Counted from the stretch's first letter, positions 39,679 to 48,254 are shown. The stretch is DNA of 52,722 nt from Mycobacterium asiaticum (GCF_001673315.1 NZ_LZLQ01000031.1:1-52722); one strand, 5' to 3'. Numbers and translations are program-made. The notes: generated by a model from the letters alone, not told the origin.

Positions 39679-40471
39679 TCGCCACGGCGGTCAGCCGGTC
39701 CCGGTGCCGACGAAATGTGTTGCGCATCAGCAAGACTCGCTTGCGCGCGTCGGGCTGGGTCAGCACATTCCGGGCGAACCGCAGGGCGCCGAAAAGGCCT
39801 TCGTCGGCCAGCACCCGACGGGGTTGCAGCAGGGCCATCGGTGCGGTAACCACTTGCTCGACGAGCAGTCCATGACCCGCTAACAACTGCGACCATTCCG
39901 CGACGGTCAACGGTCGCGCGTTGACCTTGATGGCACGCGCCAGTGCTTGACGTACATCGGTGGTGACCTCCGCGGGCAGGTCGTCGGGTGTCAGCGCAAG
40001 CTCGTGGATGGCGTAGCGGCCCTGGGGTCGCAGCACCCGCGCGGCCTCGGCGACGATCGCGTGTTTGGCCGCGTCGCCCTGCATGGTCAACATCGCCTCG
40101 CCGATGACGACGTCCGCGCTGGCATCGGGTAGACCGGTGTCGGCGGCGTCGACGACCTTGACTTCGGCGTGAGCCAGCGACGAATACCCGGAGACGACGC
40201 CGCGGACCATGTTGGCCGCGTCCGGGTCGGCTTCGGCTCCGACGTAGGAGCGCGGGCCGCGTGCCACGATCTCTGCGGCGGTCCGGCCCAGACCGGGGGC
40301 CAGTTCCAGCACATCGGCACCTGCGACGCCGGCGCGGGCGAGCAGCGTGCGGGTGAGTTCGACACCGCCGGGCCGCAGCACCCGCTTGCCCAGCCGGGCC
40401 AGCAACCAATGGCCCTGGACATGTTCGTCGTCCCGGTCGGACAGCGGTAGCGGATACTCCTGGCCAGTCAT
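39659..40471 (-). CDS. SAM-dependent methyltransferase
   Basis: A 270-aa class I methyltransferase: DVLELAPGLGRTAAEIVARG (motif I), VGAEADPDA (motif II), DAADTGLPDASADVVIGEAM (post-I and IV) and AARVLRPQGRYAIHEL (motif V/VI). Resembles UbiE/sterol-methyltransferase-type enzymes; substrate unknown. Divergent from the SufR-like regulator gene, sharing the promoter region with the 40515 palindrome. Confidence 0.85.
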   Translation of the reverse strand: MTGQEYPLPLSDRDDEHVQGHWLLARLGKRVLRPGGVELTRTLLARAGVAGADVLELAPGLGRTAAEIVARGPRSYVGAEADPDAANMVRGVVSGYSSLAHAEVKVVDAADTGLPDASADVVIGEAMLTMQGDAAKHAIVAEAARVLRPQGRYAIHELALTPDDLPAEVTTDVRQALARAIKVNARPLTVAEWSQLLAGHGLLVEQVVTAPMALLQPRRVLADEGLFGALRFARNVLTQPDARKRVLLMRNTFRRHRDRLTAVAIIAQKP

Positions 40472-40514
40472 CTCACGCCCGTCCCTTCTCAGACCCGTGC
40501 AGCCGTGTAGTTTT

Positions 40515-40530
40515 CACAAGTTTACTTGTG
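40515..40530. promoter_or_regulatory. Palindromic operator-like site upstream of SufR-like regulator 1
   Basis: Perfect 7-bp arms CACAAGT / ACTTGTG with TT between, flanked by TTTT and TAAAA. TAAAAT (40531-40536), a possible -10, abuts the palindrome, 44 bp upstream of the regulator ATG. The core ACAAGT-TACTTG recurs at 43585-43596 before the paralogous regulator. Confidence 0.65.
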
Positions 40531-40573
40531 TAAAATCCAGCTCATCCGCTCTCGTTCGACAAAGGGGTCAGTA

Positions 40574-41233
40574 ATGGCGGTATCAGACCACGAGCCGCTC
40601 GGCCGGCGGCGCGCGGTGCTGCGTGTGCTGCGGGAATCGCCGGTGCCGTTGAGCATCATCGCGATCGCCGAAGAGCTCGGTGTGCATCCCAACACGGTGC
40701 GTTTTCACCTCGACGGTCTCATCGGCGACGGTCAAGTCGAGCGCGTGCAGCCCCATCGGCGCGGTCCGGGGCGCCCGCCCCTGATGTTCCGGGCGGTGCC
40801 GCAGATGGACCGCGGCGGCACCCGCCACTACCAACTCCTCGCCGAGATTCTGGCCACCAGCCTCGCGACCGATGCGGATCCGTCCGCACGCGCGATCGCC
40901 ACCGGACGGGCCTGGGGAGGGCGCCTTGACGCCGAGCCGGCCGTAGTCGCAGACGTGGACGAATCGATCGATCGGCTGACCGACGTCCTCGACGAGCTGG
41001 GCTTCGAGCCCGAGGCCCGGGCCGCTGACGGCGGACGGCAACTCGGCCTGCGGCATTGCCCGTTCCTCGAGCTGGCCGAAAAGCAACCCGGGGTGGTGTG
41101 CCCGATGCACTTGGGCCTGATGCGCGGAGCCCTGGAGCAGTGGGGTGCACCTGTGACGGTCGACCGGCTGGACGCGTTCGTCGAACCGGACCTGTGTGTC
41201 GCCCACCTCGCACCGGCGACAGCCACACCGTGA
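40574..41233 (+). CDS. SufR-like winged-HTH regulator with three conserved cysteines (regulator 1)
   Basis: A 219-aa regulator. N-terminal winged HTH (SIIAIAEELGVHPNTVRFHL, residues about 27-46, then GRPPLMF wing). The C-terminal region carries Cys162 (HCPFLELAEKQ), Cys176 (VVCPMHLGLM) and Cys208 (PDLCVAHLA). The CPF-x11-C spacing and the third cysteine about 30 residues on resemble the SufR family, which binds a 4Fe-4S cluster, so Fe-S or redox sensing is inferred. First gene of a four-gene operon; its stop overlaps the next start (GTGA). ATG at 40574 is the family start. Confidence 0.82.
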   Translation: MAVSDHEPLGRRRAVLRVLRESPVPLSIIAIAEELGVHPNTVRFHLDGLIGDGQVERVQPHRRGPGRPPLMFRAVPQMDRGGTRHYQLLAEILATSLATDADPSARAIATGRAWGGRLDAEPAVVADVDESIDRLTDVLDELGFEPEARAADGGRQLGLRHCPFLELAEKQPGVVCPMHLGLMRGALEQWGAPVTVDRLDAFVEPDLCVAHLAPATATP

Positions 41234-41655
41234 GGGCCGGACCCGCGATCGAGGTTGCCGTCACCTTCGTCTGGCTCGGGATGGTGCTGGCCATCTCATT
41301 TCTCGAAGCTCCCCTGAAATTTCGGGCGCCCGGCGTCACCCTTCCGATCGGGCTGGGTATCGGCCGCCTGGTCTTCCGTGCCCTGAACGCCGTAGAAGTT
41401 GTGTTCGCGTTGGTGATCGTGGCGATCGCAGTGGCCGGCCCGACGCAGGGCGGATTTGCCGCGGCGATTGCGGTGGCCATCGTGATGCTCGCCGTGCAAC
41501 TCGTCGCCGTTCGCCCGCGCCTGACCAAGCGATCCGACCAGGTTCTGGCCGGGACGGACGCGCCTCGTTCCCGCGCCCATTACGGCTACGTCGGGTTGGA
41601 GGCGGTCAAGGTCGTTGCGTTGTTGGTGGCAGGGATACTGCTGTTACGAGGCTGA
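41230..41655 (+). CDS. Four-helix membrane protein (DUF4149/TMEM205-like)
   Basis: A 141-aa integral membrane protein with about four helices; FVWLGMVLAISFLEAPLKF at the N-terminus resembles the DUF4149 motif, and the last helix is GYVGLEAVKVVALLVAGIL. Function unknown. The GTG start overlaps the regulator stop by four bases, so it is translated with the regulator. Confidence 0.75.
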   Translation: MRAGPAIEVAVTFVWLGMVLAISFLEAPLKFRAPGVTLPIGLGIGRLVFRALNAVEVVFALVIVAIAVAGPTQGGFAAAIAVAIVMLAVQLVAVRPRLTKRSDQVLAGTDAPRSRAHYGYVGLEAVKVVALLVAGILLLRG

Positions 41656-41675
41656 CCGAGGAGAAGGATTCACCA

Positions 41676-42023
41676 ATGGAATCGATTTCGCTTACCGACC
41701 TGGCTTCCGAGAAGTTGGCCGAGGCCCGCACCTCACACAGTGGCCGGGCCGCACATACGATCCATGGCGGTCACAGCCACGAGTTACGCCAGACCGTGCT
41801 GGCGTTGCTCGCTGAGCACGACCTGTCCGAACACGAGAGCCCCGGCGAAGCGACACTGCAGGTGCTGCAGGGTCATGTCCGGCTGACCGCCAACGACGAC
41901 TCCTGGGACGGGAAGGCCGGCGATTACGTCGTCATCCCGCCGGTACGGCACGCCCTGCACGCGGTCGAGGACTCGGTGGTGATGCTGACCGTGCTGAAAT
42001 CCCAGCCCGGCGCTTCGCACTGA
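41676..42023 (+). CDS. Cupin-domain protein
   Basis: A 115-aa single cupin. The first cupin motif region is HTIHGGHSHELRQTVLALLA with EHDLSEHESPGEATLQVLQG, the second is GDYVVIPPVRHALHAVEDS. Histidines and a glutamate could hold a metal ion. Small cupins of this form are often oxygenases or regulatory sensors; no specific activity is assigned. GAGAAGGA precedes the ATG. Third gene of the regulator operon. Confidence 0.83.
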   Translation: MESISLTDLASEKLAEARTSHSGRAAHTIHGGHSHELRQTVLALLAEHDLSEHESPGEATLQVLQGHVRLTANDDSWDGKAGDYVVIPPVRHALHAVEDSVVMLTVLKSQPGASH

Positions 42024-42024
42024 G

Positions 42025-42897
42025 GTGCTCGCCACGCCGTGGTCGGAGGACTTCGGCCTGCGGGTACCGATCGTCAACGCCCCGATGGGCGGGGTCGCGG
42101 GTGGTCGGCTCGCCGCCGCCGTGACCGCCGCCGGAGGTCTAGGCATGGTCGGCATGGGCAGCACGGCGACCCGGGATGCGCTGGCCGCCGAATTGCAGCT
42201 CGTGAATGGCCGGTTCGGGATCGGTTTGGTGGACTGGGTCATGCGCAGTGAAGCCGGCCTGCTGCAGGACGCGTTGGCCGCGCGGCCAGCGCTGCTGTCG
42301 GTCAGCTTCGGGTCCGACTGGTCCTGGGTCGGACAAGCTCGTGACGCTGGAATCGCCACCGCCACACAGGTTTACGACGCCGTCGGGGCGCAGCGGGCAG
42401 CCGATGCCGGGGTGGACATCCTGGTGGCGCGCGGTGCCGAAGGCGGCGGTCACGGTGAGGTACGCCTCGGGACCCTGCCATTGCTGGATGCGGTCCTGGA
42501 CGCCGTTTCGGTACCGGTGCTGGCCGGGGGTGCTGTCGCCTCGCCGCGAAGTCTGGCCGCGGTGCTGGCCGCCGGTGCGAGCGGAGCGTGGGTAGGCACC
42601 CGGCTGGCGGCATGTCCCGAGGCGCTCAGCGGCGAAATGAGCCGTCGGGCCCTGATCGACGCGGCCGGGACCGACACCCGGGTTACCCGGGACTTCGATA
42701 TTGCAGCCGGCCTGCCGTGGCCGGAACGGTTCCCGTCTCGGGTGTTGGCCGGCAGCGAGGCCGACGACGTGCAGGGTGCTCCCGTCGACGCGGGTCAGGG
42801 CGTCGGGATGGTGCGGGACGCGGGCACCGTCAGCGAGGTCATCGGGGAGATGTGTTCGGGGGCGGAGACGTTGCTGGCGCGGTGGGGGCGCACCTGA
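42025..42897 (+). CDS. Nitronate monooxygenase / 2-nitropropane dioxygenase-family flavoprotein
   Basis: A 290-aa FMN-dependent TIM-barrel enzyme that oxidises alkyl nitronates (or related enolates). Motifs: PIVNAPMGGVAGGRLAAAVT, GLGMVGMGS, the phosphate-binding GAEGGGHGE, and VPVLAGGAVASPRSLAAVL then GASGAWVGTRLAA. GTG start at 42025 is one base past the cupin stop. Its 3' end overlaps the convergent regulator 2 by 59 bp. Together with the regulator it suggests a redox or nitro-toxin detoxification module. Confidence 0.87.
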   Translation: MLATPWSEDFGLRVPIVNAPMGGVAGGRLAAAVTAAGGLGMVGMGSTATRDALAAELQLVNGRFGIGLVDWVMRSEAGLLQDALAARPALLSVSFGSDWSWVGQARDAGIATATQVYDAVGAQRAADAGVDILVARGAEGGGHGEVRLGTLPLLDAVLDAVSVPVLAGGAVASPRSLAAVLAAGASGAWVGTRLAACPEALSGEMSRRALIDAAGTDTRVTRDFDIAAGLPWPERFPSRVLAGSEADDVQGAPVDAGQGVGMVRDAGTVSEVIGEMCSGAETLLARWGRT

Positions 42898-43564
42898 GCA
42901 CTACGCAGCACCGCATCGGGCGTGGTTCCAATTTGACGTCCGGACCGTACGGGTCCAGCGCGTCGGCCACGCCGGTGATCAGCGCGTGATTCATTCCGCA
43001 GGCCAGAGCGGTCTGCTCCTGGGCCAGCGCATGGAACGGGCAGTTGGCGAGTTCCACCTCACCGCCGGTCCGCCGGGGTTCGTAGCCGTACCTGCGCAAG
43101 ACGCTTAGCGCCGACTCGAGCGCGTCTGCGGGATCGGCTGGCCCGTCCTTGACGGCCCCGATGCCTCGACCGCAGGCACGGGCTACTTCGTTGAGCACCT
43201 CGGCGACCGGCTCCCCGGTACGGGTCGAGCGGGTGATCGCTGCGGCCATCAATCGACCGGCCAACTCGTACTCGCGTTGCGGGAGGCTGACGGCGATATC
43301 GCGCCCTGCCCGCCGATACAACTTCGAGGTGCGGCCGGCGCCGGGGCCGGACCGACCGCCGACGCGGGCATAGTCGCTTTCCAACAGGCCCTCGTCGGTA
43401 AGCCGGTCGAGGTGAAATTTCGCCTGATGGCGGGCAATGCCGACGGCGTCAGCCGCTTGGTCGCGGCTCACTGCTGCAGGTTGGGAGCACACGAAGTCAT
43501 AAAGCTGATGGCGCACCGGGTCGGCCAAGGCGCCGATCCCGGCCGCGTCCCGCTCCAGCCCCAT
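42839..43564 (-). CDS. SufR-like winged-HTH regulator with conserved cysteines (regulator 2)
   Basis: A 241-aa paralogue of regulator 1. HTH near residues 14-62 (DPVRHQLYDFVCSQPAAVSR, QAADAVGIARHQAKFHLDRL), wing GRTSKLYRR, and the same C-terminal pattern Cys175 (NCPFHALAQEQ), Cys189 (LACGMNHALI), Cys219-Cys220 (RCCVVL). Cys175 to Cys189 spacing equals Cys162 to Cys176 in regulator 1. The last 19 residues overlap the nitronate monooxygenase gene. Divergent from doxX. ATG at 43564 is preferred. Confidence 0.82.
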   Translation of the reverse strand: MGLERDAAGIGALADPVRHQLYDFVCSQPAAVSRDQAADAVGIARHQAKFHLDRLTDEGLLESDYARVGGRSGPGAGRTSKLYRRAGRDIAVSLPQREYELAGRLMAAAITRSTRTGEPVAEVLNEVARACGRGIGAVKDGPADPADALESALSVLRRYGYEPRRTGGEVELANCPFHALAQEQTALACGMNHALITGVADALDPYGPDVKLEPRPMRCCVVLRCAPTAPATSPPPNTSPR

Positions 43565-43575
43565 ACTCCCGCACC

Positions 43576-43644
43576 TTCTAACGGACAAGTTACTTGACGC
43601 TACAGTCTACCCGTTCTAACGTATAAATTATTATCCGCTAGAAC
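43576..43644. promoter_or_regulatory. AT-rich divergent control region of regulator 2 and doxX
   Basis: Contains CAAGT-T-ACTTG (43586-43596), sharing the core of the 40515 palindrome; an 18-bp direct repeat TTCTAACGgAcAAgTTAc / TTCTAACGtAtAAaTTAt at 43576 and 43614 (lower case differs); and inverted GTTCTA / TAGAAC (43613-43618, 43639-43644). TATAAA and TATTAT lie inside and are candidate -10 boxes. Confidence 0.6.
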
Positions 43645-43658
43645 TCGAGGAGTAGTCG

Positions 43659-44117
43659 ATGAGCACCACCCACGCCACCGGAAACCCGGCCGATCTGCAG
43701 GCCAAATTGCGTGATCCCGCGTACTCCGCCTTCCTGTTGCTACGCACGGTTTTCACCGTCGCGCCCATCGTGTTCGGCCTCGACAAGTTCTTCAACGTGC
43801 TGACCCATCCCCATCACTGGAGCATGTACCTGGCGGGCTGGATCGACGGAATCATTCCCGGCACTGCCGACCAGGCCATGTATCTGGTCGGTGCGATTGA
43901 GATCGTCGCCGGCATCCTGGTCGCAGTCGCGCCGCGTTGGGGCGCGTGGGTGGTCGCGGGCTGGCTGGCCGGAATCATCCTGGACCTGCTTACCGGGCCG
44001 GGTTTCTACGACGTCGCTCTGCGTGACTTCGGTTTGCTGGTGGGAGCGCTCGCCCTGGCCAGGCTGGCCCATGGCGTGCACACCGGGAGCATCGTCGCTC
44101 AGATGCCGCGCAGGTAG
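43659..44117 (+). CDS. DoxX-family membrane protein
   Basis: A 152-aa, four-helix integral membrane protein (TVFTVAPIVFGLDKFFNVLT, AMYLVGAIEIVAGILVAVAP, FGLLVGALALARLAHGVH). DoxX proteins are quinone-linked or redox-related membrane subunits of uncertain activity. GAGGAG precedes the ATG. Divergent from regulator 2, which probably controls it, and overlapping the DUF1990 gene by 19 bp at the 3' end. Confidence 0.85.
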   Translation: MSTTHATGNPADLQAKLRDPAYSAFLLLRTVFTVAPIVFGLDKFFNVLTHPHHWSMYLAGWIDGIIPGTADQAMYLVGAIEIVAGILVAVAPRWGAWVVAGWLAGIILDLLTGPGFYDVALRDFGLLVGALALARLAHGVHTGSIVAQMPRR

Positions 44118-44602
44118 CGGCGGGCGATGATGCGTTGAGTCACCACCACGAAGGGCCCGCCCAGCTTGCTCCACCAGCGGGCGGGCCGGGAGAACGACGA
44201 CACGTCCGCATACACCGCAGAGGTCTTGGGGTCGTAGCGGACCGCGAAGCGTTCCTCACCGGATTCGGGGTGACCCGGCAGCGTCCCGTAGGCGAAGCCG
44301 CGCGCGTCGGGTTCGTCGATCACGTAGACCACCCGGCACGGGGCACGCAGCACACCCAGCGTCTTGACCACCACCACGGCCGAGACCACGACGCGGTCCG
44401 AACTGGCCCGCACGCCCAAGCCGGCGCCGCGCTGCATGCCCCAACTCATGACGGCATCGGCGGCTTGTTCGAAGCGGTCCCGGCCGGTGCCGATCTGCTC
44501 GGACACACTGAGGTGCTGGTATCCAGGTGGCAACTGTGCGGCGGCGGTGGCGCCCACTTCCTGATAGGTCAGCTGCTGGTCGGCAAGCGCATTCAGGTCC
44601 AC
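44099..44602 (-). CDS. DUF1990-family protein (Rv2616-like)
   Basis: A 167-aa protein of the DUF1990 family (about 166 aa in M. tuberculosis Rv2616): TYQEVGATAAAQLPPGYQHL, FEQAADAVMSWGMQRGAGLG, VVYVIDEPDARGFAYGTLPG, HPESGEERFAVRYD, and C-terminal FVVVTQRIIARRYLRGI. Function unknown. The GTG at 44602 starts 33 bp from the divergent aldo-keto reductase; the open frame upstream (to 45409) is antisense to that gene and not real. Confidence 0.85.
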   Translation of the reverse strand: MDLNALADQQLTYQEVGATAAAQLPPGYQHLSVSEQIGTGRDRFEQAADAVMSWGMQRGAGLGVRASSDRVVVSAVVVVKTLGVLRAPCRVVYVIDEPDARGFAYGTLPGHPESGEERFAVRYDPKTSAVYADVSSFSRPARWWSKLGGPFVVVTQRIIARRYLRGI

Positions 44603-44622
44603 AAAGGCCAGCTTGCCACGCG

Positions 44623-44628
44623 TACGGT
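44623..44628 (+). promoter_or_regulatory. Candidate -10 for leaderless aldo-keto reductase transcript
   Basis: TACGGT ends 7 nt before the ATG at 44636. No ribosome site is visible. Confidence 0.48.
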
Positions 44629-44635
44629 TTGATGC

Positions 44636-45499
44636 ATGGCTGCGGAAAATTCGGGAACGTTTGCACTCGGTGGCGACCTGTCCATCAACCGGCTCGGCTT
44701 CGGCGCGATGCGCCTGACCGGGAAAGGGGTCTGGGGCCCGCCGGCCGACCGCGACGAATGCGTCCGAGTGCTGCGGCGCGCGGTCGAACTCGGCGTGAAC
44801 TTCATCGACACAGCCGACTCCTACGGCCCCTATATCTGCGAGGAGATCATCCACGAGGCGCTGCACCCGTACACCGATTTGGTCATCGCCACCAAGGCGG
44901 GCCTGCTGCGCACCGGCCCCGACGTCTGGATCCCGCTGGGCAATCCGAGCTACCTGCGGCAGGAATGCGAAATGAGCCTGCGGCGTCTGGGCGTCGAGAC
45001 CATCGACCTGTTCCAGCTGCACCGCGTCGACGCCAACTTCCCGCTCGCCGACCAGCTCGGCGAGCTGACCGCGTTGCAGACGGAAGGCAAGATCCGCCAC
45101 ATCGGACTGTCCGAGATCGACGTCGACCAACTGGAGGCCGCCCGTCAGTTGGCGCCGATCGTGTCGGTGCAGAACATGTACAACCTGTCGACCCGCAGCG
45201 CCGAGCCGCTGCTGGAAGCCGCGACCGCCCAGGGCATCGGCTTCATTCCGTGGTTCCCGCTGGCGTCGGGCCCATTGGCCGCACCGGACGGTCCGCTGCA
45301 GAAGATCGCATCGGCCCACCATGCGACGCCGTCGCAGCTGGCGCTGGCCTGGCTGTTGAAGCGCTCGCCGGTGATGCTGCCGATCCCCGGGACGTCGCGG
45401 GTGGCGCACCTGGAGGAGAACGTCGCCGCCGCCGACATCACCCTCACCGACGAGGAATTCGAGGCGCTATCGGCTGCCGGTGCCGCTCAAAGCGAATAG
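44636..45499 (+). CDS. Aldo-keto reductase
   Basis: A 287-aa NADPH-dependent (beta/alpha)8 oxidoreductase with the catalytic tetrad Asp58 (FIDTADSYG), Tyr63, Lys87 (ATKAG) and His129 (FQLHRVD), and the cofactor region LPIPGTSRVAHLEENV. Substrate unknown. Start supported by a TACGGT -10 seven bases upstream. It is followed by the thioesterase gene after 15 bp, which has its own similar -10. Confidence 0.9.
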   Translation: MAAENSGTFALGGDLSINRLGFGAMRLTGKGVWGPPADRDECVRVLRRAVELGVNFIDTADSYGPYICEEIIHEALHPYTDLVIATKAGLLRTGPDVWIPLGNPSYLRQECEMSLRRLGVETIDLFQLHRVDANFPLADQLGELTALQTEGKIRHIGLSEIDVDQLEAARQLAPIVSVQNMYNLSTRSAEPLLEAATAQGIGFIPWFPLASGPLAAPDGPLQKIASAHHATPSQLALAWLLKRSPVMLPIPGTSRVAHLEENVAAADITLTDEEFEALSAAGAAQSE

Positions 45500-45502
45500 C
45501 AA

Positions 45503-45508
45503 TACGGT
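45503..45508 (+). promoter_or_regulatory. Candidate -10 for thioesterase gene
   Basis: TACGGT, the same hexamer as before the aldo-keto reductase, ends 6 nt before the GTG at 45515. Confidence 0.42.
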
Positions 45509-45514
45509 GTCCTG

Positions 45515-46138
45515 GTGGTAGTTGACCATCAGCAACACCCTGGCGGCGGATTCAACCCGCCTGAACCGACCAAAAAGGGCGGACCGGATTACGGCCGTTT
45601 CGTCGACGCGGTGCGCAAGCTGCAGGACCATGCGCGCGCCGTCGATGCGCCCGACGCGGTGATCACCGAAGCCGCCAACCGGCTGGAAGAGCTCTCGGCA
45701 CTGCTGGCACCGTTCGACGCCGACGAGTGGCAGTCGCCGTCGGGACGCCGGATGGATCTGCCGGTCCGCGGGAACATCCTGACCGTCCCGATGGACGCGC
45801 AGAAGACCGCGGACGGCCGGATCGAAGGTCAGGCCCGCTTCGCCCGATTTCACCTGGGGCGCAACGGTGCCGTGCACGGCGGGGCTCTCGGCCTGATGTT
45901 CGACTCGATTCTGGGATTGACCGCGTCGGTGCTGACCGGTAGCCGCCGGCAGCGCACGGCATACCTGAAGGTCACCTACCGCAGCATCGTGCCGATCGAA
46001 AAGGAGTTGCAGTTCTCCTGCGGGATCGACAGCGTGGAGGGACGCAAGATCTTCGTATCGGGTCAGTTGACCGACGGCGACACCCTGCTGACCGAAGCCG
46101 ACGCGTTGTTTGTACGGCTCAAGCCGGGGCAGCCCTGA
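45515..46138 (+). CDS. Hotdog-fold thioesterase (PaaI-like)
   Basis: A 207-aa protein with a helical N-terminal extension (YGRFVDAVRKLQDHARAVDA) and a C-terminal hotdog domain: FHLGRNGAVHGGALGLMFDS (the VHGG turn), RTAYLKVTYRSIVPIEKEL, GQLTDGDTLLTEADALFV. Expected acyl-CoA thioesterase; substrate unknown. GTG at 45515 used, with a plausible leaderless -10. Precedes thrS by 61 bp. Confidence 0.83.
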   Translation: MVVDHQQHPGGGFNPPEPTKKGGPDYGRFVDAVRKLQDHARAVDAPDAVITEAANRLEELSALLAPFDADEWQSPSGRRMDLPVRGNILTVPMDAQKTADGRIEGQARFARFHLGRNGAVHGGALGLMFDSILGLTASVLTGSRRQRTAYLKVTYRSIVPIEKELQFSCGIDSVEGRKIFVSGQLTDGDTLLTEADALFVRLKPGQP

Positions 46139-46199
46139 GACACCTCCCCGATAGCATTGTCCGCGATCGCCTCACCTTCACGTATTGGAGACCAACCCG

Positions 46200-48254
46200 A
46201 TGAGCGCCCCCGCACAGCCCGTCCCGGCAACGCCGATCCGGGTGCCTGCCGGGACTACCGCCGCGGCCGCTGTCGGGGAGGCGGGGTTGCCGCGGCGCGG
46301 GTCGCCGGAAGCGATCGTGGTAGTGCGCGACGCCGACGGCAAGCTGCGCGATCTGAGCTGGGTGCCTGACACGGATGTCGAGGTCACCCCGGTCGCGGCG
46401 AACACCGACGACGGCCGCAGCGTCATCCGGCACTCGACCGCGCACGTGCTGGCCCAGGCCGTGCAGGACCTGTTTCCGCACGCGAAGTTGGGGATTGGAC
46501 CGCCGATCGTCGACGGCTTCTACTACGACTTCGACGTCATCGAGCCCTTCACGCCGGAGAACCTCGAAGCGCTGGAAAAGCGGATGCGCCAGATCGTCAA
46601 GGAAGGCCAGCTGTTCGACCGGCGGGTCTACCAGTCAAAGGACGAGGCGCGCGAAGAGCTGGCCAACGAGCCGTTCAAGCTCGAACTCATCGACGACAAG
46701 TCGGGCGACCCGGACGTCATGGAGGTCGGTGGAGACGAGCTGACCGCCTACGACAACCTCAACCCGCGAACCCGCCAACGGGTGTGGGGCGACCTGTGCC
46801 GCGGCCCGCACATCCCGACCACCAAGCACATCCCGGCGTTCAAGCTGACCCGCAGCTCCGCGGCCTACTGGCGGGGCGACCAGAACAACGCCAGCCTGCA
46901 ACGGATCTACGGCACCGCGTGGGAGTCGCAGGAGGCAATGGAGCGTCACCTCGAGCTGATCGCCGAGGCGCAGCGCCGCGACCACCGCAAGCTGGGCGTG
47001 GAGCTGGACCTGTTCAGCTTCCCCGACGAGATCGGCTCCGGGCTCGCCGTCTTCCACCCCAGGGGTGGCATCATCCGTCGGGAGCTGGAGGAGTATTCGC
47101 GGCGCAAACACGAACAGGCCGGCTACCAGTTCGTCAACACCCCGCATATCACCAAGCAGCAGCTCTACGTCACCTCGGGCCACCTGGAGTGGTACGCCGA
47201 CGGGATGTACCCGCCGATGCACCTCGACGCCGAGTTCAACGCGGACGGCACGGTGCGCAAGCCGGGGCAGGATTACTACCTCAAGCCGATGAACTGCCCG
47301 ATGCATCACCTGATCTACCGGTCGCGGGGGCGGTCGTACCGTGAACTGCCGCTGCGGCTCTTCGAGTTCGGCAGCGTCTACCGCTACGAGAAGTCGGGCG
47401 TCATCCACGGCCTGACCAGGGTGCGTGGCATGACGCAGGACGACGCGCACATCTACTGCACCCGCGAGCAGATGCGCGACGAGCTCACCTCGGTGCTGCG
47501 CTTCGTCCTCGACCTGCTGGCCGACTACGGGCTCGACGACTACTACCTGGAGCTGTCCACCAAGGACCCGGAGAAGTACGTCGGCTCCGACGAGGTGTGG
47601 GACGAGGCCACCGCGATCCTGCGCGAAGTGGGCGAAGCCTCCGGCCTGGACCTGGTACCGGACCCGGGCGGTGCGGCGTTCTACGGTCCCAAGATTTCAG
47701 TGCAGGTCAAAGACGCGTTGGGCCGCAGCTGGCAGATGTCGACGCTTCAGGTCGACTTCAACATGCCGGACCGCTTCGAACTCGAATACACCGCGTCGGA
47801 TGGGACGCGCCAGCGGCCCGTCCTCATCCACCGGGCGTTGTTCGGCTCGATCGAGCGGTTCTTCGGCATCCTCACCGAGCACCACGCGGGGGCGTTCCCG
47901 GCCTGGCTGGCGCCGGTGCAGACGGTCGGCATCCCGGTCGCCGACGAGCACATCGCCTACCTGGAAGACGTTGCCACGCAACTGAAGTCGCGCGGAATCC
48001 GGGCGGAGGTGGACAGCAGCGACGATCGGATGGCCAAGAAGATCGTGAACCACACCAACCAGAAGGTGCCGTTCATGCTGCTCGCCGGGGATCGCGACGT
48101 GCAGGCCGGCGCGGTGAGCTTCCGGTTCGCCGACCGCAGTCAGATCAACGGCGTGCCCCGCGACGTCGCGGTGGCAACGATTGCCGATTGGATCGCGCGA
48201 CGTGAAAATTCCATTCCGACAGCCGAATCAGTAAAGGTAATCGGCGGTGAATGA
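46200..48254 (+). CDS. thrS: Threonyl-tRNA synthetase
   Basis: Class II aminoacyl-tRNA synthetase, cytosolic and essential. The 684-aa protein has, in order, a TGS domain (to about 70), the zinc-dependent editing domain ([16 protein letters not shown] near residue 80; [16 protein letters not shown]), the catalytic core with motif 1, motif 2 ([20 protein letters not shown]) and motif 3 ([20 protein letters not shown]), and the C-terminal anticodon-binding domain. Cys, His and His zinc ligands lie in [11 protein letters not shown] and VLIHRALFG. Start MSAPAQ matches Rv2614c; the upstream ATG at 46185 is not used. GGAGA is the ribosome site; no T-box seen in the 61-bp leader. Confidence 0.98.
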   Translation: MSAPAQPVPATPIRVPAGTTAAAAVGEAGLPRRGSPEAIVVVRDADGKLRDLSWVPDTDVEVTPVAANTDDGRSVIRHSTAHVLAQAVQDLFPHAKLGIGPPIVDGFYYDFDVIEPFTPENLEALEKRMRQIVKEGQLFDRRVYQSKDEAREELANEPFKLELIDDKSGDPDVMEVGGDELTAYDNLNPRTRQRVWGDLCRGPHIPTTKHIPAFKLTRSSAAYWRGDQNNASLQRIYGTAWESQEAMERHLELIAEAQRRDHRKLGVELDLFSFPDEIGSGLAVFHPRGGIIRRELEEYSRRKHEQAGYQFVNTPHITKQQLYVTSGHLEWYADGMYPPMHLDAEFNADGTVRKPGQDYYLKPMNCPMHHLIYRSRGRSYRELPLRLFEFGSVYRYEKSGVIHGLTRVRGMTQDDAHIYCTREQMRDELTSVLRFVLDLLADYGLDDYYLELSTKDPEKYVGSDEVWDEATAILREVGEASGLDLVPDPGGAAFYGPKISVQVKDALGRSWQMSTLQVDFNMPDRFELEYTASDGTRQRPVLIHRALFGSIERFFGILTEHHAGAFPAWLAPVQTVGIPVADEHIAYLEDVATQLKSRGIRAEVDSSDDRMAKKIVNHTNQKVPFMLLAGDRDVQAGAVSFRFADRSQINGVPRDVAVATIADWIARRENSIPTAESVKVIGGE

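Noticed and set aside
44099..45409. 436-aa extension of the DUF1990 frame
   Set aside because: Upstream part is antisense to the aldo-keto reductase, which has a complete catalytic tetrad; family length supports the GTG at 44602.
46139..46199. T-box riboswitch before thrS
   Set aside because: The leader is only 61 bp and has no T-box sequence or long specifier stem.
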